Origin: Afipia felis ATCC 53690
GTDB lineage: Bacteria > Pseudomonadota > Alphaproteobacteria > Rhizobiales > Xanthobacteraceae
Reading direction: 5' to 3'
Assembly (NCBI RefSeq): GCF_000314735.2
Contig: NZ_KB375270.1
Coordinates: 1,426,001 to 1,490,000 of the forward strand
Length of the DNA: 64,000 nucleotides
In this document: positions 60,254-64,000 of the stretch, one piece after another
Numbering within the stretch: the first letter of the stretch is position 1
How the letters are laid out: each line of letters starts with the position of its first letter
Notes under the pieces: generated by a model
The model's database searches: none
Told to the model about the DNA's origin: nothing
Seen by the model: the letters and a program-made list of their open reading frames with translations, nothing else
Translations under genes and position numbers: made by a program

Positions 60254-63022
60254 TTACTCCGCGGCGGTCCGGATATCGATCTTTTCCACGCGCGCGGCGC
60301 AGAACTTGAACTCCGGAATCTTGCCATACGGATCGAGCGCCGGGTTGGTGAGCAGGTTCGCCGCCGCTTCCGCGTAACAGAACGGCATGAACACCATGTT
60401 CTCCGGCACATCGCGGTCGGAACGCACCTTGACCTCGATCGCGCCACGGCGCGTCTCCAGCCGGATGAAATCGCCCGGCCAGATCTTGAGGCGACGCATG
60501 TCCTTCGGCGACATAAAGGCCGTGGCTTCCGGCTCGATGCTATCGAGCACATCGGCACGGCGAGTCATCGAGCCCGTGTGCCAGTGTTCGAGCACGCGCC
60601 CGGTCGACAACACCATCGGGTAATCCGCATCCGGTACTTCGTCCGGCGGCGTAACGTGTGCGGGCACGATCTTGGCGCGGCCGCTCGCCGTCGGGAAGCC
60701 GGTGGTGAAGATGATCTCGTTGCCGGGCTTGTGTGGATCGTCCACCGGATAGGTGACCGCGCCTTCACGCTCCAGACGCTCCCAGGTGATGTTGTTCAGC
60801 GACGGCATGAGCTGTGCCATTTCGTTGAATACGTCGGCAGGTCCCGAGTAAGTCCAGCCGCAACCCATGCGGTTGGCGATCTCCTGGATGATCCACAGAT
60901 CCTGGCGTGCATCGCCCGGCGGCTTCACCACCTGACGCGCGAGCTGAACGCGGCGGTCGGTATTGGTGAAGGTGCCCACCTTCTCTGCGAAAGCCGAAGC
61001 CGGAAGAATGACATCGGCGTGGAAGGCCGTTTCGGTAACGAACAGATCCTGCACCACGAGATGCTCAAGCTTGGCGAGCGCTTCGCGGGCATGCTGCAGA
61101 TCGGGATCCGACATCGCCGGGTTTTCGCCCTCGATGTACATGCCGGTGATGGTGCCGGCGTGGATCGCATTCATGATCTCGACGACGGTGAGACCCGGCT
61201 TGGGATCGAGATCCTGATCCCAGAGCTTTTCGAACGCACCACGCAGGTCAGCACGGCCGACCGGCTGGTAATCCGGCAGCAGCATCGGAATGAGGCCCGC
61301 GTCGGAAGCACCCTGCACGTTGTTCTGACCGCGCAGCGGATGAAGTCCCGTGCCCGGACGGCCGATCTGGCCGGTGATGAGCGCGAGCGCGATCAGGCAG
61401 CGCGAATTATCGGTGCCGTGGATGTGCTGGCTGATGCCCATGCCCCAGAAGATGATGGAGGACTTCGCCTTGGCGTAGAGCCGGGCGACTTCCTTCAAAG
61501 TCTCGGCCGGAATGCCGCAGATCTTTTCCATCTTCTCCGGCGGGAATTCCTGAATCTTCACCTTCAGCTCCTCGAAGCCTTCGGTGTAGCCGGCGATGTA
61601 CTGCTTGTCGGTCAGGTCTTCGTTGATGATGGTGTGCAGAATGCCGTTCAGCATGGCGACGTCAGAGCCCGGCTTGAACTGCAAGTGCTTGTAGGCATGC
61701 CGCGACAGCACCTGCTTGCGTGGATCCATGACGATGAGCTTGGTGCCCTTCTTCGCCGCATTCTTGAAGAAGGTTGCGGCGACCGGGTGGTTCACTGTCG
61801 GATTCGCACCGATGATGATCACCACCTCTGCATCGAGCGCTGCCGAGAACGGCGCCGACACTGCGCCGGAGTTGACGCCTTCCATCAGCGCGGCGACAGA
61901 CGACGCATGGCACAAGCGCGTGCAGTGGTCGACGTTGTTGGAGCCGAAACCGGTGCGCACCAGCTTCTGGAACAGATAGGCCTCCTCGTTCGATCCCTTG
62001 GCAGAGCCGAAACCGGCGAGCGCCTTGACGCCCTTCTCATCACGAATCTTCACGAGGCCCTTGGCGGCGACGTCCAGCGCCTCCTCCCACGTGGCTTCGC
62101 GGAAATGCGTGAACGGATTGGCCGGATCGACCTGATCCATCGCATCCTTCTTCGCGTTAGGCAGCCGGATCAGCGGCTTGGTGATGCGATGCGGATGATG
62201 GATGTAGTCATAACCAAAACGTCCCTTGACGCAGAGACGGTTATGGTTGGCAGGACCGTCACGACCTTCGGCGTAGACGATCTTCTCGTCCTTGACCTGA
62301 TAGGTGACCTGACAGCCGACGCCACAGAACGGGCAGAGCGAGTCAACTTTCTTGTCGGCATAGACAGTGCGGGTGATCTGCTGCTCGTCAAGCAACGACG
62401 ACGGCATCAGCGCGCCGGTCGGGCACGCCTGCACGCATTCGCCACACGCAACGCAGGTGGATTCGCCCATCGGATCGTCGAAGTCGAACACGATCTTGGA
62501 GTCATGGTTGCGATACGCCATGCCAATGACGTCGTTGACCTGAACTTCGCGGCAGGCGCGAACGCACAGGCCGCACTGGATGCAGGAATCGAGATTGACG
62601 CTCATCGCCGGATGGCTGTGGTCGCCGCTCCAGCGTTCGGCAGCCGGAAAGCGGCTTTCGGACACTTCAACCTTGTCGGCCCAGTTCCAGAACTTGGAGT
62701 CCGGATCGTGCGAAGTTTCGCGCGCCGGCTGGTCGGCGACGAGAAGCTCCATCACCATCTTGCGCGCGGACTTTGCGCGCTCGCTGGCAGATTTCACCTT
62801 CATGCCAACCGTCGGCGTCCGCTTGCAGGACGCCGCGAGCACGCGCTCGCCTTCGATCTCGACCATACACGCGCGGCAGTTGCCGTCGGCACGGTAGTCC
62901 GGCTCCGGCGAATAGCACAGATGCGGAATCTCGGTCCCTTCGCGCTTCGCCACCTGCCAGATCGATTCACCCGGCGCGGCTTCAACCATCTTGCCGTCGA
63001 GTTCAAACTGAACCTTGCTCAT
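60254..63022 (-). CDS. fdsA: NAD-dependent formate dehydrogenase, Mo-bis-MGD alpha subunit
   Basis: 922 residues. An N-terminal 2Fe-2S/NuoG-like domain (ELDGKMVEAAPGESIWQVAKREGTEIPHLCYSPEPDYRADGNCRACMVEIEG) is followed by two 4Fe-4S motifs (CIQCGLCVRACREVQVNDV; CVACGECVQACPTGALMP). The CPFCGVGCQVTYQ cluster site and the Mo domain follow. DHCTRLCHASSV provides the Cys molybdenum ligand and His that replace the Sec-His of E. coli FdhF. It oxidises formate to CO2 with NAD as acceptor in the cytoplasm. It overlaps fdsB by 4 bp. Slightly shorter than the Cupriavidus enzyme but complete. Confidence 0.95.
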   Translation of the reverse strand: MSKVQFELDGKMVEAAPGESIWQVAKREGTEIPHLCYSPEPDYRADGNCRACMVEIEGERVLAASCKRTPTVGMKVKSASERAKSARKMVMELLVADQPARETSHDPDSKFWNWADKVEVSESRFPAAERWSGDHSHPAMSVNLDSCIQCGLCVRACREVQVNDVIGMAYRNHDSKIVFDFDDPMGESTCVACGECVQACPTGALMPSSLLDEQQITRTVYADKKVDSLCPFCGVGCQVTYQVKDEKIVYAEGRDGPANHNRLCVKGRFGYDYIHHPHRITKPLIRLPNAKKDAMDQVDPANPFTHFREATWEEALDVAAKGLVKIRDEKGVKALAGFGSAKGSNEEAYLFQKLVRTGFGSNNVDHCTRLCHASSVAALMEGVNSGAVSAPFSAALDAEVVIIIGANPTVNHPVAATFFKNAAKKGTKLIVMDPRKQVLSRHAYKHLQFKPGSDVAMLNGILHTIINEDLTDKQYIAGYTEGFEELKVKIQEFPPEKMEKICGIPAETLKEVARLYAKAKSSIIFWGMGISQHIHGTDNSRCLIALALITGQIGRPGTGLHPLRGQNNVQGASDAGLIPMLLPDYQPVGRADLRGAFEKLWDQDLDPKPGLTVVEIMNAIHAGTITGMYIEGENPAMSDPDLQHAREALAKLEHLVVQDLFVTETAFHADVILPASAFAEKVGTFTNTDRRVQLARQVVKPPGDARQDLWIIQEIANRMGCGWTYSGPADVFNEMAQLMPSLNNITWERLEREGAVTYPVDDPHKPGNEIIFTTGFPTASGRAKIVPAHVTPPDEVPDADYPMVLSTGRVLEHWHTGSMTRRADVLDSIEPEATAFMSPKDMRRLKIWPGDFIRLETRRGAIEVKVRSDRDVPENMVFMPFCYAEAAANLLTNPALDPYGKIPEFKFCAARVEKIDIRTAAE

Positions 63023-64000
63023 TCTGCAGCCTCCTGCGGCGCGAACTCTTCAGGGAAATATTTAATCACCGAGGTCAGTGGATTCGAGGCCGCCTGCCCC
63101 AATCCGCAGATCGATGCATCGCGCATGGTCTGACTCAGTTCGTTGAGCAGGTCGCGGTTCCACGCGCGGGATTCCATCAGAACCGCTGCCTTCTGGGTTC
63201 CGACGCGGCACGGCGTGCACTGGCCGCAGCTTTCATCCTCGAAGAACTTCATCAGGTTCAGCGCGGCGTCCTTCACGTCATCCTTGTCGGACAACACGAC
63301 GACGGCGGCGGAGCCGATGAAGCAGCCGTATTTTTCCAGCGTACCGAAATCGAGCGGGATGTCGTCCATCGAGGCCGGCAAGATGCCGCCCGATGCGCCG
63401 CCCGGCAGATAGGCACGGAATTTATGGCCATCGGCCATGCCATCGCAGAACTCTTCGATCAGTTCCTTGATGGTGACGCCGGCGGGCGCGAGCTTCACGC
63501 CCGGATTCTTCACGCGGCCGGACACCGAATAGCTGCGCAATCCGTGGCGGTCATTGCGACCCTGCGCCTGCCACCAGTCGCCACCCTTTTCGACGATGTC
63601 GCGCACCCACCACAACGTCTCGACATTGTTGATAAGCGTCGGCAATCCGAACAAGCCGACCTGGAACGGATACGGCGGCTTGTGACGCGGCATGCCACGC
63701 TTGCCCTCGATGCTTTCCAGCAGCGCGGATTCCTCGCCGCAGATATAGGCACCGGCGCCACGACGCAGATGCAGCGCCGGGCCGCCTGCCGGAAGCCTGG
63801 CGATTTCGCGCGCCAAAATTTCGCGGCACGCCGGATATTCGTCGCGCAGATAGATATAGACCTCGGCCGCCTCGACGACATGCGCACCGATCAGCATGCC
63901 TTCGATGAAGCGATGCGGATCAGTTTCGAGATAGAAACGATCTTTGAACGTGCCGGGCTCGCCCTCGTCGCCGTTGATCGCCATCAGGCGCGGACCGGGC
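63019..64000 (-). CDS. fdsB: NAD-dependent formate dehydrogenase beta subunit, 5' end beyond window
   Basis: The frame is open to the window edge (PGPRLMAINGDEGEPGTFKDRFYLETDPHRFIEGMLIGAH), so about 327 C-terminal codons are present. NuoF-like features include the FMN/NAD region just quoted, GAYICGEESALLESIEGKRGMPRHKPPYPFQVGLFGLPTLINNVETL, and the 4Fe-4S motif ESCGQCTPCRVGTQKA followed later by CGLG. It passes electrons from FdsA to NAD. An apparent internal ATG at 63984 is not the true start. fdsG would be expected upstream, outside the window. Confidence 0.94.
   Translation of the reverse strand, partial: PGPRLMAINGDEGEPGTFKDRFYLETDPHRFIEGMLIGAHVVEAAEVYIYLRDEYPACREILAREIARLPAGGPALHLRRGAGAYICGEESALLESIEGKRGMPRHKPPYPFQVGLFGLPTLINNVETLWWVRDIVEKGGDWWQAQGRNDRHGLRSYSVSGRVKNPGVKLAPAGVTIKELIEEFCDGMADGHKFRAYLPGGASGGILPASMDDIPLDFGTLEKYGCFIGSAAVVVLSDKDDVKDAALNLMKFFEDESCGQCTPCRVGTQKAAVLMESRAWNRDLLNELSQTMRDASICGLGQAASNPLTSVIKYFPEEFAPQEAAE

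Noticed and set aside
60245..63133. A 962-codon open frame on the plus strand opposite fdsA
   Set aside because: It is antisense to a fully recognisable formate dehydrogenase subunit, is rich in His/Arg/Asp/Val as expected from the complement of GC-rich codons, and shows no family motif.
1..64000. CRISPR arrays, insertion sequences, prophage or integrase genes
   Set aside because: No regularly spaced direct repeats, transposase motifs or phage structural genes were seen anywhere in the window.

Overview
The window looks like chromosomal DNA of a GC-rich alphaproteobacterium of the order Hyphomicrobiales, most like the Nitrobacteraceae (Bradyrhizobium, Afipia, Rhodopseudomonas and relatives). 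The assignment rests on the overall protein types, an imuA-imuB-dnaE2 operon behind an alphaproteobacterial LexA site (GTTC-N7-GTTC), an FdsBA-type formate dehydrogenase, TctABC and IclR-rich catabolic clusters, and coding density with frequent 4-bp ATGA gene overlaps. No phage, insertion sequence or CRISPR array was seen. One tRNA (Gln, TTG anticodon) is present.

Layout. (1) 1-3.3 kb: a tripartite tricarboxylate-type transporter (tctCBA, cut by the window edge) with a divergent LysR regulator. (2) 3.4-11.1 kb: a sulfonate module, with sulfoacetaldehyde acetyltransferase (xsc), phosphate acetyltransferase (pta), an MHS-type MFS importer, a GMC flavoprotein dehydrogenase and two related IclR regulators. 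Together these would take a C2 sulfonate alcohol such as isethionate to sulfoacetaldehyde, acetyl phosphate plus sulfite, and acetyl-CoA. (3) 11.2-19.5 kb: a 'B12-sparing' island: metE behind a cobalamin riboswitch, queH (cobalamin-independent epoxyqueuosine reductase), then a second cobalamin riboswitch driving nrdAB. The NrdB has the residue signature of the tyrosyl-radical-free class Ic (Chlamydia-type) enzymes. (4) 19.6-22.4 kb: EmrAB-type efflux pair. (5) 22.8-34.8 kb: DNA repair: the SOS mutasome imuA-imuB-dnaE2, then the four-gene ligase-associated repair set (ligase, MBL exonuclease, Lhr-type helicase, PdeM phosphoesterase).

(6) 34.8-41.6 kb: a signalling block: SSS-domain hybrid kinase with LuxR-type response regulator (CrbS/CrbR-like architecture), then a chemoreceptor with a small secreted Cache-domain protein encoded just upstream. 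(7) 41.8-46.3 kb: enol-lactonase-like hydrolase, cysteine-dioxygenase-type cupin, exported metallo-beta-lactamase-fold hydrolase, tRNA-Gln, and a CcdA/SoxW-like periplasmic thiol-reduction pair. (8) 46.4-59.1 kb: a roughly 12.6-kb same-strand catabolic cluster: IclR regulator, Zn alcohol dehydrogenase, a RidA remnant, a molybdenum hydroxylase with a split Mo subunit, a DctA-type carrier, an IolD-like ThDP enzyme, an aldehyde dehydrogenase and an IlvD/Edd dehydratase, closed by a terminator. Its substrate is not recognisable from sequence alone and it is the best candidate here for an undescribed pathway. (9) 59.3-64 kb: a TauE/SafE-family exporter, then NAD-dependent formate dehydrogenase subunits (fdsA complete, fdsB cut by the window edge).

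Start codons were re-chosen from Shine-Dalgarno position, family N-termini and overlaps, and several differ from the longest open frame. Functions are by recognition of family motifs, since no database search was possible.
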